Below, piece by piece: positions 7,936 to 16,135 of a DNA stretch of 25,516 nucleotides; the first letter of the stretch is position 1; each line of letters begins with the position of its first letter. Below the pieces are notes generated by a model. The model searched no databases. It was not told the DNA's origin and was given only the letters and a program-made list of their open reading frames with translations. Both the position numbers and the translations under genes were made by a program. Origin of the DNA: Bacteroidales bacterium UBA1182. Its GTDB lineage: Bacteria > Bacteroidota > Bacteroidia > Bacteroidales > Bacteroidaceae. Location of the stretch: positions 842-26,357 of the forward strand of contig DBYQ01000048.1 of NCBI GenBank assembly GCA_002310015.1, in the 5' to 3' direction.

Positions 7936-8814
7936 ATGAAAAGGAGAATTCTCATTGCCTGGACACTTCTTATGACTCTCGTTAATACTGTTAATGTAGT
8001 TGCACAGACTCCGACTGCAGTCATAAGCCTATGGCCGGATGGTGCTCCCACAAGTAACGGGCTTACTGGCCCTGAAAGGGATATGGGTGATCACGTGTCC
8101 AATGTTACCCAACCTACATTGACCGTATGGGCTGCCGCAGAGCCCAATGGTTTGGCTGTTCTGGCTTGTCCCGGAGGCGGTTATGTAGATGTCTGGAACG
8201 GGACAGAAGGAAACAATATGGCTGAATGGTACAACAGTCAGGGTATCACTCTTGCTGTGCTCAAATATCGCCTGCCGAACGGCCATTATGAAGTTCCTCT
8301 GAATGATGTACATGAGGCTATGCGCATTCTCAAAACTGATGCAGAGAAGTACGGAATAAAGAAGTTGGGCATCCAGGGTTGTTCTGCCGGTGGACATCTG
8401 GCTGCTACTGCCGCCACCCATTTTACCGGGCCGGAAAACCGCCCTGACTTTCAGATTCTGTTCTACCCTGTAATAACCATGGATAAGAGTTTCACTCATA
8501 TGGGATCCCATAACTATCTCCTCGGTAATAACGCGTCACAGGAATTGATAGACCTATATTCGAATGAGAAGCAAGTGACCCGTGAGACTCCGCCCGCATT
8601 CATAATGGCGAATTCGGATGATAATCTGGTCCCGGTGCGCAATAGCATAGAGTATTATAATGCCCTGCAAGCCAACAGGGTACGCTCGGCTCTACATGTC
8701 TATCCGACAGGAGGTCACGGGTGGTGTGCCAACGAGAGATTCGTTTATAGAGAGCAATGGATGAGTGACCTCAAGCAGTGGCTGGCTCAGATTGCAACAC
8801 AGTTGAACCGTTAA
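7936..8814 (+). CDS. Secreted alpha/beta-hydrolase esterase (acetyl-xylan-esterase-like)
   Basis: A 292-residue alpha/beta hydrolase with a Sec signal (about 1-24, cleavage after VVAQ). CPGGGY (78-83) is the oxyanion-hole strand. GCSAGG places the nucleophile at Ser150, NSDDNLVP gives Asp229, and TGGHGW gives His261, so the triad is complete. This BD-FAE/Axe-type family in Bacteroidales removes acetyl or feruloyl groups from hemicellulose. The motif ISLWPDGAP just after the signal is characteristic of these esterases. It is transcribed divergently from the GH43 operon and convergently with aroQ (21-bp gap). TAAATTTA at 7897-7904 could be its -7 element. Acetyl-xylan versus feruloyl esterase cannot be decided here. 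Confidence 0.88.
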   Translation: MKRRILIAWTLLMTLVNTVNVVAQTPTAVISLWPDGAPTSNGLTGPERDMGDHVSNVTQPTLTVWAAAEPNGLAVLACPGGGYVDVWNGTEGNNMAEWYNSQGITLAVLKYRLPNGHYEVPLNDVHEAMRILKTDAEKYGIKKLGIQGCSAGGHLAATAATHFTGPENRPDFQILFYPVITMDKSFTHMGSHNYLLGNNASQELIDLYSNEKQVTRETPPAFIMANSDDNLVPVRNSIEYYNALQANRVRSALHVYPTGGHGWCANERFVYREQWMSDLKQWLAQIATQLNR

Positions 8815-8835
8815 AACAATAGACCTGTTGAAGGT

Positions 8836-9267
8836 TCAAGGCATTTCTGACAGGAACTTCAGGGCTTCGGCATATCCTTCAAATCCTTTTCCCTTGATAG
8901 TCTTCAAGGCGTAAAGGGAGACATATGAAGTGTGTCTGAACTCCTCACGGCTGTCAACGTCACTCAGATGTACTTCGACCGTGGGCAGACCTACGGCCTT
9001 GAGGGCATCAAGAATGGCTACGCTGGTGTGGGTGTAGGCGGCAGGATTGATTATTATACCATCTGACTTACCGTATGCCTGCTGAATGCGGTCAACGATG
9101 GCTCCTTCGTGGTTGGACTGGAAGAATTCGGTTTCCAATCCGAGTGTAGCGGCTTTTTTACGTATGAATTCCAGGAGTGAAGAGTAATCACGTGTCCCGT
9201 AGATACCAGGCTCCCTTATTCCAAGCATGTTGAGGTTAGGACCGTTTATTATGAGTATTCTTTTCAT
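8836..9267 (-). CDS. aroQ: 3-dehydroquinate dehydratase, type II
   Basis: This enzyme converts 3-dehydroquinate to 3-dehydroshikimate in the shikimate pathway, in the cytoplasm as a dodecamer. The 143-residue length is normal for type II. Motifs are intact: NGPNLNMLGIREPGIYG at the N terminus with the catalytic Tyr, the lid arginine in REP, INPAAYTHTS with the Asn that binds substrate, and EVHLSD with the catalytic His. The glycine turn near the C terminus reads GKGFEGY, matching the usual GxGxxGY. It is the last gene of a probable three-gene minus-strand operon, 12 bp downstream of the GNAT-like gene. No oddities were seen. Confidence 0.96.
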   Translation of the reverse strand: MKRILIINGPNLNMLGIREPGIYGTRDYSSLLEFIRKKAATLGLETEFFQSNHEGAIVDRIQQAYGKSDGIIINPAAYTHTSVAILDALKAVGLPTVEVHLSDVDSREEFRHTSYVSLYALKTIKGKGFEGYAEALKFLSEMP

Positions 9268-9279
9268 AGTCAGGTTGGA

Positions 9280-10401
9280 TTAATGAAGCTGATAACTCCA
9301 GCAGCGGCGACGGCGGTGGGTGAAATGCTCGAAATGTTTCCAGATGTTCTGCACGTTGGCATTGTCCTCAAGCATCGGTCCCGTCTGGCAGTCTATGCCT
9401 CCGTGTGACTGTATTGCTTTGATGCCGTCACGTAGTATTATGCATTCCACACCCTTCTTCTGATCCTCCGGCCTGACTCCTATCATATAGAAGTCAATGT
9501 GCCGATGGTCATTGAGGTCACTCAGTACTTTAAGGGTGGATAAGAGACCAAGTTTTCCGTGACTGCTGCGGATACCCCGGCTTATGGATGGTGCGATGAA
9601 TCCGAATCCCACAAGCTCACCCAGGTTATTCTGTACCATCAGTGAGTATTCAGGACGTCCTACCAGCATGATGAGATGCTCCATGTTCTCTATCTGCTTG
9701 TCCGAAAGCGGCACCACACCGTGAAGCTTGGCGAAAGCGGTGTTGATTATCTCCATCGCCTTGCGTATGTATGGCCTGACCTCCTTCATGTTCCTGAATT
9801 TCTTGATGGAATAGCCGTAACGCTTTTCGGATATGGAGGCAATCATGTCCATCTTTTCGGGGACCTTTTCGGGGACAATGACTTTTGTCTCGGTCCAGTC
9901 CCATTTCTTGGTCAGTCCCAAACGTTTCATGTGGGTTATGTAGTAAGGGTAGTTGTACAACGTGATATACATGTCGAGTTGGTCAAAGCCATCTACAAGC
10001 ATACCCTGCTTGTCTAAGTTGGAGAATCCCAACGGACCTACAACCTCGGTCATACCCAACTCTTCCGCCCATTTGACCACAGTGTCGAAAAGAGCCTTCG
10101 ATACTTCATAGTCATCGATGAAGTCAAAGCGAGTGAACCTCAGCTGCCTGACATTATCCTTCTCATTGGCGGCGTGGTTGAGTATCGCTCCAATTCGTCC
10201 CACAATCTTTCCGTTACGGTAAGCCAGCCAGAGTCGGCTTTCGGCATAGCTGTATGCACCGTTCCTAGAGGGATTGAAGGTGTCCATCTCATCGCCTATG
10301 AGCACCGGGACATAATACTCGCAGTCACGATACAACTCAATTGGAAACTTGAAGAGCCGTTTCTTGTCCTTTTCGGTCAGGACTTCCCTGATAGTAATCA
10401 T
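9280..10401 (-). CDS. GNAT-fold acetyltransferase-like protein
   Basis: The 373-residue soluble protein resembles Bacteroidota proteins annotated as GNAT-family or hypothetical. The N-terminal half has a GNAT-like strand-helix pattern (LWLAYRNGKIVGRIGAILN at about 58-76, then a helix ending in VGPLGFSNLDKQGMLVDGFD). The C-terminal half carries a second similar unit (LVGFGFIAPSISRG, then FYMIGVRPEDQKKGVECIIL, where the "V-P-x-x-x-x-KG" stretch matches the acetyl-CoA pyrophosphate loop). No signal peptide is seen. It lies between a predicted outer-membrane protein (30 bp upstream) and aroQ (12 bp downstream). The substrate is unknown; the assignment to a double-GNAT fold is by pattern and not certain. 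Confidence 0.75.
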   Translation of the reverse strand: MITIREVLTEKDKKRLFKFPIELYRDCEYYVPVLIGDEMDTFNPSRNGAYSYAESRLWLAYRNGKIVGRIGAILNHAANEKDNVRQLRFTRFDFIDDYEVSKALFDTVVKWAEELGMTEVVGPLGFSNLDKQGMLVDGFDQLDMYITLYNYPYYITHMKRLGLTKKWDWTETKVIVPEKVPEKMDMIASISEKRYGYSIKKFRNMKEVRPYIRKAMEIINTAFAKLHGVVPLSDKQIENMEHLIMLVGRPEYSLMVQNNLGELVGFGFIAPSISRGIRSSHGKLGLLSTLKVLSDLNDHRHIDFYMIGVRPEDQKKGVECIILRDGIKAIQSHGGIDCQTGPMLEDNANVQNIWKHFEHFTHRRRRCWSYQLH

Positions 10402-10431
10402 TCTGTCTTGAAGTAGGAGTGTTTACCAGCA

Positions 10432-11160
10432 TCAGCGGCTGTAATGGAATTCGGCCGAAAAGTCAAATGCAAGACCTATCATGAAAGGAGCCACATCGAC
10501 AGGATTGTCTTCATTGAAAAGACTGTTGAACGAGTACCTTGCTATGATTCCGAAATCATCTATGCCGAACTTGAGAACCGCGTTGAGCGAGAGCGGATTC
10601 GTATTGAGGTCGTTGGTAACTCTCTTCCTCTTCTTGCTCCCCTCCGTCTTGACTATCGATGCCTCGCCGAACCTGTATTCCAGTTCCGGTCCTAAAACTA
10701 GCCAGGGACCCCGTGAATTTGCGGAATGAATCTCGATGTTGACGGGAATGCGGACGCTCCAGTAGCGCAGGTAACCCTGCTTGACCTCCTGACCATCCCA
10801 GTCGGAATTCGTGATGATGAGGCGGCGGTTATTCATTATATCCTTGGACAATGCCAGATAGTTGGCATTGGCAAGCCAGTATCTGGAACGTGAAAGATAG
10901 GGTGAGGTGCTCAGATCCAGGAAATCGTTTATCTGATATCCGTATTCCAGGAACGTGAAGCCGAACTCAAGTCCTTTTCCTCCCCGTTGGGGCAGGCTCT
11001 TGGCCGGATTGGGAATCCTGTCGTGACACAGGTTGTTTACACCTATATAGAAATAGGGAATATGACGCAGAGAATTGCCTATTTTGAGGTCAAAATCCTG
11101 AGAGCTGGCCGAGCCTGAAATCAATGTGACTATAGTGACCAGAATGAAAAACTTCTTCAT
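10432..11160 (-). CDS. Predicted outer-membrane beta-barrel protein (PorT/OMP_b-brl-like)
   Basis: A 242-residue protein with a Sec signal (MKKFFILVTIVTLISGSASSQ). After it, alternating polar and hydrophobic strands with many aromatic residues suggest a small barrel: GLEFGFTFLEYGYQI, SVRIPVNIEI, GPWLVLGPELEYRFG, NAVLKFGIDDFGIIARYSF, and the last strand APFMIGLAFDFSAEFHYSR. The length and strand pattern fit the PorT/OmpW-like outer-membrane proteins of Bacteroidota, but no diagnostic motif is present. A loop KKRKRV near 177-182 is strongly basic. It is the first gene of the run that continues to the GNAT-like gene and aroQ, with a good -7 element upstream. No partner or ligand can be inferred. 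Confidence 0.65.
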   Translation of the reverse strand: MKKFFILVTIVTLISGSASSQDFDLKIGNSLRHIPYFYIGVNNLCHDRIPNPAKSLPQRGGKGLEFGFTFLEYGYQINDFLDLSTSPYLSRSRYWLANANYLALSKDIMNNRRLIITNSDWDGQEVKQGYLRYWSVRIPVNIEIHSANSRGPWLVLGPELEYRFGEASIVKTEGSKKRKRVTNDLNTNPLSLNAVLKFGIDDFGIIARYSFNSLFNEDNPVDVAPFMIGLAFDFSAEFHYSR

Positions 11161-11249
11161 GTGGTTTACTGTTGTATTTGTTCCGTATTATGTTCATGTC
11201 AAACCTCGGGGAGCAGTCGGTCAGGACAGCGGAGGCGTTAACAGCATTG

Positions 11250-11257
11250 CAAAGGTA
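11250..11257 (-). promoter_or_regulatory. -7 promoter element for the OMP-GNAT-aroQ run
   Basis: The minus strand reads TACCTTTG, a perfect fit to TAnnTTTG, about 90 bp before the start codon at 11160. No -33 TTTG sits at the ideal spacing. The leader would be around 80 bases, with no recognisable riboswitch. Confidence 0.5.
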
Positions 11258-11315
11258 ACAATTCCTCATGCATTTTTACTCATAGATGCAAGGTAAACTT
11301 AACTAAGCAGGGTGG

Positions 11316-11347
11316 TTTGCAGGTGTGATTCATTTTTTTTATCTTCG
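11316..11347 (+). promoter_or_regulatory. Bacteroidota-type promoter of ettA
   Basis: TTTG at 11316-11319, then 20 bases, then TATCTTCG at 11340-11347, one base from TAnnTTTG. Spacing and sequence fit the -33/-7 pattern. The ATG at 11312 lies in front of this promoter and so should not be the start; the ATG at 11372 lies 24 bases after the -7 element. Confidence 0.6.
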
Positions 11348-11371
11348 TTGCCTGTAATACAATTCAGGTTT

Positions 11372-13066
11372 ATGGCACAAACAACAGCAGACGACAAGAA
11401 GATAATCTTCTCCATGGTGGGTGTTAGCAAGGCCTTCCAGAACAATAAACAGGTACTTAAGGACATTTATCTGAGCTTCTTTTACGGAGCCAAGATCGGT
11501 ATCATCGGCCTTAACGGAAGCGGTAAATCAACCCTGCTCAAGATAATTGCAGGCATTGAAAAGAGTTTTCAGGGACAGGTGGTGTTCAGCCCGGGTTACA
11601 GCGTGGGCTATCTGCCTCAGGATCCTCAGCTTGATCCAGACAAGACCGTAAAGGAGGTAGTAATGGAGGGCGTGCAGCAGATTTATGACACCCTTAAGGA
11701 GTACGATGAGGTTAACCATAAGTTCGAGCTGCCGGAATACTATGAGGACCAGGACAAGATGGACGCCCTGATGGCCCGTCAGGCCGAACTCCAGGATATG
11801 ATTGACGCCACCGATGCGTGGAACATAGATAATAGATTGGAGCAGGCCATGGACGCCCTGCGCTGTCCGCCCGAGGACCAGAAGACCGGCGTCCTGTCCG
11901 GTGGTGAGCGCCGCCGCGTGGCGCTGTGCCGTCTTTTATTGCAGCAGCCCGATATACTACTGCTGGATGAGCCTACCAACCACCTGGATGCCGAGAGTAT
12001 ACAGTGGCTGGAGCAGCATCTGAACCAATATGCAGGTACTGTGATAGCAGTAACTCATGATAGATACTTTCTTGATAATGTGGCCGGCTGGATTCTTGAA
12101 CTGGACCGTGGCGAGGGTATTCCATGGAAGGGCAACTACTCAAGCTGGCTGGAGCAGAAGTCCCAGCGTCTTGCCCTGGAGGAGAAACAGGCTTCCAAGC
12201 GCCGTAAGACCCTGGAACGTGAGCTGGAGTGGGTCAGGATGGCTCCCAAGGCCCGTCAGGCCAAGGGTAAGGCCCGTCTTAACTCATACGACAAACTTAT
12301 AAATGAGGACGTAAAGGCCAAGGAGGAGAAGCTGGAGATATTCATCCCCAACGGACCGCGTCTGGGCAACAAGGTCATCGAGGCTCATGGAGTTGCCAAG
12401 GCATTCGGCGACAAGCTACTCTTTGATGACCTGAACTTCTCGCTGCCGCCAAACGGTATAGTCGGTGTCATCGGCCCCAACGGTGCAGGTAAGACCACTC
12501 TGTTCCGCCTTATCATGGGTTTGGAAAAGGTTGACAAGGGTACGTTTGAGATAGGTGAGACTGTAAAGATTGCCTACGTAGATCAGCAGCACAAGGATAT
12601 AGACCCAGATAAGAGTGTCTATCAGGTGGTCAGCGGCGGCAACGAGCTTATTCGTATGGGCGGGCGTGACATCAACGCACGCGCCTATCTGGGCCGCTTC
12701 AACTTTACCGGTGCCGATCAGGAGAAAAAGTGCGGTGTGCTGTCAGGTGGTGAGCGAAACCGCCTGCAGCTGGCTATGGCGCTCAAGGAGGAGGGCAACG
12801 TGCTGCTTCTGGATGAGCCTACCAACGATATCGACGTCAATACCCTGCGTGCCCTTGAGGAAGGACTGGACGATTTTGCAGGCTGTGCTGTGGTAGTAAG
12901 CCATGACCGCTGGTTCCTGGACCGCATATGCACCCACATCCTCTCTTTCGAGGGAGACTCAAAGGTGGTATTCTATGAGGGATCATACTCAGAGTATGAG
13001 GATTACAAGATAAAGCAGCTGGGCTATCAGGAGCCTAAGCGCATTCATTATCGCAAACTACAATGA
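11372..13066 (+). CDS. ettA: ABC-F ATPase, energy-dependent translational throttle EttA
   Basis: EttA binds the ribosomal E site and gates the first elongation step according to the ATP/ADP ratio. From the ATG at 11372 the protein has 564 residues (E. coli EttA 555). The frame is open back to 11312, but that ATG precedes the promoter. Two ABC domains are present: Walker A GLNGSGKST (46-54) and GPNGAGKTT, signatures LSGGERRR and LSGGERNR, and Walker B LLLDEPTNHLD and LLLDEPTNDIDVNTL. The linker has the EttA-specific run of basic residues (KQASKRRKTLERELEWVRM, then KARQAKGKARLNSYDKL). The tail EPKRIHYRKLQ also matches EttA. There are no membrane segments, so it is not a transporter. The stop codon lies inside a palindrome. 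Confidence 0.96.
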   Translation: MAQTTADDKKIIFSMVGVSKAFQNNKQVLKDIYLSFFYGAKIGIIGLNGSGKSTLLKIIAGIEKSFQGQVVFSPGYSVGYLPQDPQLDPDKTVKEVVMEGVQQIYDTLKEYDEVNHKFELPEYYEDQDKMDALMARQAELQDMIDATDAWNIDNRLEQAMDALRCPPEDQKTGVLSGGERRRVALCRLLLQQPDILLLDEPTNHLDAESIQWLEQHLNQYAGTVIAVTHDRYFLDNVAGWILELDRGEGIPWKGNYSSWLEQKSQRLALEEKQASKRRKTLERELEWVRMAPKARQAKGKARLNSYDKLINEDVKAKEEKLEIFIPNGPRLGNKVIEAHGVAKAFGDKLLFDDLNFSLPPNGIVGVIGPNGAGKTTLFRLIMGLEKVDKGTFEIGETVKIAYVDQQHKDIDPDKSVYQVVSGGNELIRMGGRDINARAYLGRFNFTGADQEKKCGVLSGGERNRLQLAMALKEEGNVLLLDEPTNDIDVNTLRALEEGLDDFAGCAVVVSHDRWFLDRICTHILSFEGDSKVVFYEGSYSEYEDYKIKQLGYQEPKRIHYRKLQ

Positions 13067-13098
13067 TACAATTGGGGCCTGACCCCTTTTGTATCATT
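13062..13098. repeat. 37-bp palindrome overlapping the ettA stop; REP-like or terminator
   Basis: AATGATACAA (13062-13071) pairs with TTGTATCATT (13089-13098). After a 2-base internal mismatch, GGGG (13074-13077) pairs with CCCC (13083-13086) around the loop CCTGA. The ettA stop codon (13064-13066) is part of the left arm, and a run of five T follows from 13097, so transcription could end here. The stem has the form of palindromes dispersed in many genomes; copy number cannot be tested in this window. Confidence 0.75.
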
Positions 13099-13117
13099 TT
13101 TCAATTTATATGGTGTT

Positions 13118-14659
13118 ATGAGAAGATTTCTGTTTTCAATTTTTGCCGGTCTGGTAATGATGGGTTGTCAGGCGGATCCGTATGTGGTACGCACCACAAA
13201 CGGTAAGGTCCGTGGCTTTGATGAGGAAGGTACGATGGCTTTCAAGGGTATTCCTTACGCAAGGGCTGAGCGCTGCATGCCCCCTGCTCCGGTGGAGAAG
13301 TGGGATTCTGTTATGGACTGCACGGAGTGGGGACCGCAGTCCTTGCAGGGCGGCCGCATACAGCCGGGCAGTGCGGAGGATTGCTGTGTACTCAATGTCT
13401 GGACTACAGACCTTAAAGGCAAGAAACCCGTTATGTTCTGGTGTCATGGCGGCGGTTTTGACTCAGGTACATCGGCATGGAACCCGGGTATGTGTCTGGC
13501 TAAGAAGGATGTGGTTGTGGTAAGCCTTAACCATCGTCTCAATATCATAGGATTCCTGGACCTTTCGGCAACCGGCGACCCCAAATATAAGTACTCGGGC
13601 AATGTAGGCATGATGGATGCCGTGAAGGCTCTTGAGTGGGTGCGTGACAACATCGGTAAGTTTGGCGGTGACCCTGATAACGTGACCATATTCGGCGAGT
13701 CGGGCGGTGGCGGCAAGGTGGGCACCCTCATGTGTATGCCATCGGCCAAAGGACTTTTCCATAAGGCAATAATCATGAGCGGCACCATTCTGAACGTGAA
13801 CAACAAGCAGATGAGTGAGGAACTTGGCCTGGCGGTTCTGGACCAGCTGGGCATTCCGCACAATGAGCCGGACCGCATAAAGGATGTGCCCTACGACCGT
13901 CTTTATCAGGCAGGACAGCGTGCCCTTTTGGCAAGTGTAGGCACTCGCACTCCCGGCACTCCCATTATGTGGGGATTCGGCCCCGTTCCTGATGGCGAGG
14001 TTCTGCTTCAACAGCCTTTCCAGCCTGATTTTGCTGAGATGTCAAAGGATATACCTCTTATAATAGGTACCACTTTCAATGAACTCCAGCGTGGTAGCTA
14101 TAACCGTGAGATGACTCTTGATCAGGCTAAGGATGTGGTGCGTACTACGTTCGGCGATGAGACCGATGCCTACGCAGCTGCCCTTGCCAAGGCCTGGCCA
14201 GATTATATACCGCAGGACCTGCCCTCGATCGATTGGCTGTTCCGAGCCAAGACCGTAATCACGGCCGATGCTGCATCGGCCTCCATGACGGTTCCGGTGT
14301 ATAATTACATGTTCACCTGGAAATCGCCATCTACGCATATATCGGCCCATGGAGCTGAACTCAACTTCTGCTTCAATACCCTGCATCATGCCGGCCGTGA
14401 CTTGCCCAATCCGTCTGATAGTGACCTGCGCCTGGCAGACCGCATGGCACAGTCATGGGCAAACTTTGCCCACACCGGAAATCCCAATGTGGAAGGTCTG
14501 CCGGAGTGGCATCCGTATAGCCGTGGGAACGGCGAGTGTTATATGTTCGGACCTGAAATTGAGGTGCGTCATAACTTTGACCGTGAGTTGGAGGAGATAA
14601 TCAATCGGCACTGTTTCCAAAAACTGGATGCTTTCCGGGCAACCGGTTCATTGAGATAA
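13118..14659 (+). CDS. Type B carboxylesterase, predicted lipoprotein
   Basis: A 513-residue member of the carboxylesterase/cholinesterase family. It starts with a lipoprotein signal (LVMMGC, Cys17). The catalytic serine is Ser195 in FGESGGGG, the acid is Glu322 in GTTFNELQRG, and His411 in SAHGAEL completes the triad. CHGGGFDSG (109-117) is the oxyanion loop and SAEDCCVLNVW is the family's EDCLxLNV motif. Such lipoproteins in gut Bacteroidales probably de-esterify plant or dietary substrates, but the substrate is unknown. It is followed with zero spacing by a second esterase gene, so the two form an operon. It starts 51 bp after ettA, downstream of the palindrome; no separate promoter of good quality was seen. 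Confidence 0.92.
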   Translation: MRRFLFSIFAGLVMMGCQADPYVVRTTNGKVRGFDEEGTMAFKGIPYARAERCMPPAPVEKWDSVMDCTEWGPQSLQGGRIQPGSAEDCCVLNVWTTDLKGKKPVMFWCHGGGFDSGTSAWNPGMCLAKKDVVVVSLNHRLNIIGFLDLSATGDPKYKYSGNVGMMDAVKALEWVRDNIGKFGGDPDNVTIFGESGGGGKVGTLMCMPSAKGLFHKAIIMSGTILNVNNKQMSEELGLAVLDQLGIPHNEPDRIKDVPYDRLYQAGQRALLASVGTRTPGTPIMWGFGPVPDGEVLLQQPFQPDFAEMSKDIPLIIGTTFNELQRGSYNREMTLDQAKDVVRTTFGDETDAYAAALAKAWPDYIPQDLPSIDWLFRAKTVITADAASASMTVPVYNYMFTWKSPSTHISAHGAELNFCFNTLHHAGRDLPNPSDSDLRLADRMAQSWANFAHTGNPNVEGLPEWHPYSRGNGECYMFGPEIEVRHNFDRELEEIINRHCFQKLDAFRATGSLR

Positions 14660-15589
14660 ATGAAAAGCGATATGAGAATCAGGATGACAATTATTGCGCT
14701 GGTGATGGCAGCAACATGCTTTGCGCAGCAGGAGATAAAGCTTTATGACGGGGTTGCTCCCGGCAGTGAGGGCATAGAGGATAATGAGCGTGTGAACCGC
14801 GGTCAGGACGGCCGGATACAGACCATATCCGGAGTGGTGACACCATCCATGACGGTGTTCCTGCCTGATGCCGGCAAGGCTACCGGCACAGCAGTCATAT
14901 TGTGCTCCGGTGGTGGGCTGATTTCCCATTCCTGGGGTTCTGACGTGCTCAACATGGCACGTTGGCTCAACGAGCGTGGTATCACGGCCATCGGACTTAA
15001 GTACCGTACCCGCGTGATGGGTGGCGGAACACCACGAATGGGTGGCCCCGGTAGTCCTGGTGGTGGAGGTATGGCATTGAGCGCATCGGTCACTGAGTTC
15101 GGTAAGATTACCAAATCAAATGCCAATCCCGATACCTCTGAAAGCGGGGTTAGGAACATTGATAATGCCATAAACGATGCCTTGCGCTGTATGGAGATAG
15201 TGCGTGCCCATGCTGCTGAATGGCATATCAACCCTGACAAGATTGGATATCTGGGCTTCTCGGCCGGTGGAGGAGTGGGAATAGGCGCTACTGTGCGTGC
15301 CGATACCGAGCACCGCCCAGCTTTCATGGCTACTATCTATGGACCGTCACTGATTGATGTGGAGGTGCCTGAAAACGCACCTAAACTGTTCATTGCCACC
15401 CGTGGGGACCATCATAACGTGGCTGCAGGTCTGGTGTCGCTCTATCTGGACTGGAAACGAGCCGGAGCAAATGCCGAGATACATCTGTATGATGATGGCA
15501 CAGGTCCGTTCGGTCCGGATGACGTGGGTAATACCAGCGGAACCTGGCGTGAATCATTCTACCGTTGGCTTCAGTTCAACGGGTTCTGA
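14660..15589 (+). CDS. Secreted alpha/beta-hydrolase, esterase-like, catalytic His apparently absent
   Basis: A 309-residue alpha/beta hydrolase related to the acetyl-xylan-esterase-like group. Its ATG directly follows the stop of the carboxylesterase (a second ATG at 14672 is also possible). A Sec signal covers about 1-22 (ATCFAQ). CSGGGL (82-87) is the oxyanion strand, GFSAGGG gives Ser201, and TRGDHHN gives Asp250. Where relatives have a GGHGFG-type turn with the catalytic histidine, this protein reads DDGTGPFG, so Thr281 sits in the histidine position. A glycine-rich insertion lies between about 121 and 138. It may have an altered triad or no hydrolase activity; His251 and His252 lie next to the acid. 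Co-transcribed with the preceding lipoprotein esterase. Confidence 0.85.
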   Translation: MKSDMRIRMTIIALVMAATCFAQQEIKLYDGVAPGSEGIEDNERVNRGQDGRIQTISGVVTPSMTVFLPDAGKATGTAVILCSGGGLISHSWGSDVLNMARWLNERGITAIGLKYRTRVMGGGTPRMGGPGSPGGGGMALSASVTEFGKITKSNANPDTSESGVRNIDNAINDALRCMEIVRAHAAEWHINPDKIGYLGFSAGGGVGIGATVRADTEHRPAFMATIYGPSLIDVEVPENAPKLFIATRGDHHNVAAGLVSLYLDWKRAGANAEIHLYDDGTGPFGPDDVGNTSGTWRESFYRWLQFNGF

Positions 15590-15611
15590 TGCTTGAATAA
15601 TTCCATTGCTG

Positions 15612-16121
15612 TCAGAAAAAACGGCGGAATTCCGATTCAAAGTTAGGTGTAAGGATACCTTTTCCCAGGGCATCCTCTATTTCCTTCATGGTCCAGAAAC
15701 GGCCTCCGTCCAGTTCGTCGGAGCTGGGTTTTACGGGACCGTCATATACAGCTTTGAAGGCATATACCAGTTCGCGTTCAACTTTACTCTCGAATATGTA
15801 ATGCCCAAGTGGTATAGGATTTGGTAAGCAGATGCCTAATTCCTCCATAACCTCACGTCTGAAAGCCTGCTCTATAGTCTCTCCATAGCTTATGTGTCCT
15901 CCGCAGGCGGTGTCCCATTTGCCCGGCTGGATGGTTTTCCAGTCTGGGCGTCGCTGCATATAGAGCTCTCCCTTTGAATTGAACAGGTGTAAATGTATGA
16001 CCGGATGAAGTACCTTGCATCCGTCATGGGCTGCACCGCGCAGGATCTTTCCCATCACATTCCCTTCGGAATCAACTATCGGGAAAAGTTCATTGTTGTC
16101 ATCACTGTTCATATTGGTCAA
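15612..16121 (-). CDS. Nudix hydrolase
   Basis: A 169-residue cytoplasmic Nudix protein. The Nudix box is complete: Gly75 through Ile97, GHISYGE followed by TIEQAFRREVMEELGI, fitting GX5EX7REUXEEXGU exactly. The upstream stretch VIHLHLFNSKGELYMQRR and the overall length resemble the isopentenyl-diphosphate-isomerase-like Nudix subgroup (YfcD type), whose members often act on nucleotide sugars or unknown pyrophosphates. No IDI-specific cysteine motif is evident, so isomerase activity is not claimed. It begins 14 bp after the nitrilase-family gene and is probably in its operon. It converges on the esterase at 14660 across 22 bp. Confidence 0.92.
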   Translation of the reverse strand: MTNMNSDDNNELFPIVDSEGNVMGKILRGAAHDGCKVLHPVIHLHLFNSKGELYMQRRPDWKTIQPGKWDTACGGHISYGETIEQAFRREVMEELGICLPNPIPLGHYIFESKVERELVYAFKAVYDGPVKPSSDELDGGRFWTMKEIEDALGKGILTPNFESEFRRFF

Positions 16122-16135
16122 ATTGGGTATGGATT

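Noticed and set aside
8815..8840. TTGAA-GG-TTCAA as a terminator between the esterase and aroQ
   Set aside because: The five-base stem has only a two-base loop and no T tract, so it is unlikely to form or act.
11312..11371. Upstream in-frame ATG of ettA as start
   Set aside because: It lies ahead of the TTTG-N20-TATCTTCG promoter; the ATG at 11372 gives the usual EttA length.
15042..15078. Glycine-rich repeat in the esterase as a frameshift or assembly artefact
   Set aside because: The frame stays open on both sides with catalytic motifs intact, so it is read as a genuine low-complexity loop.
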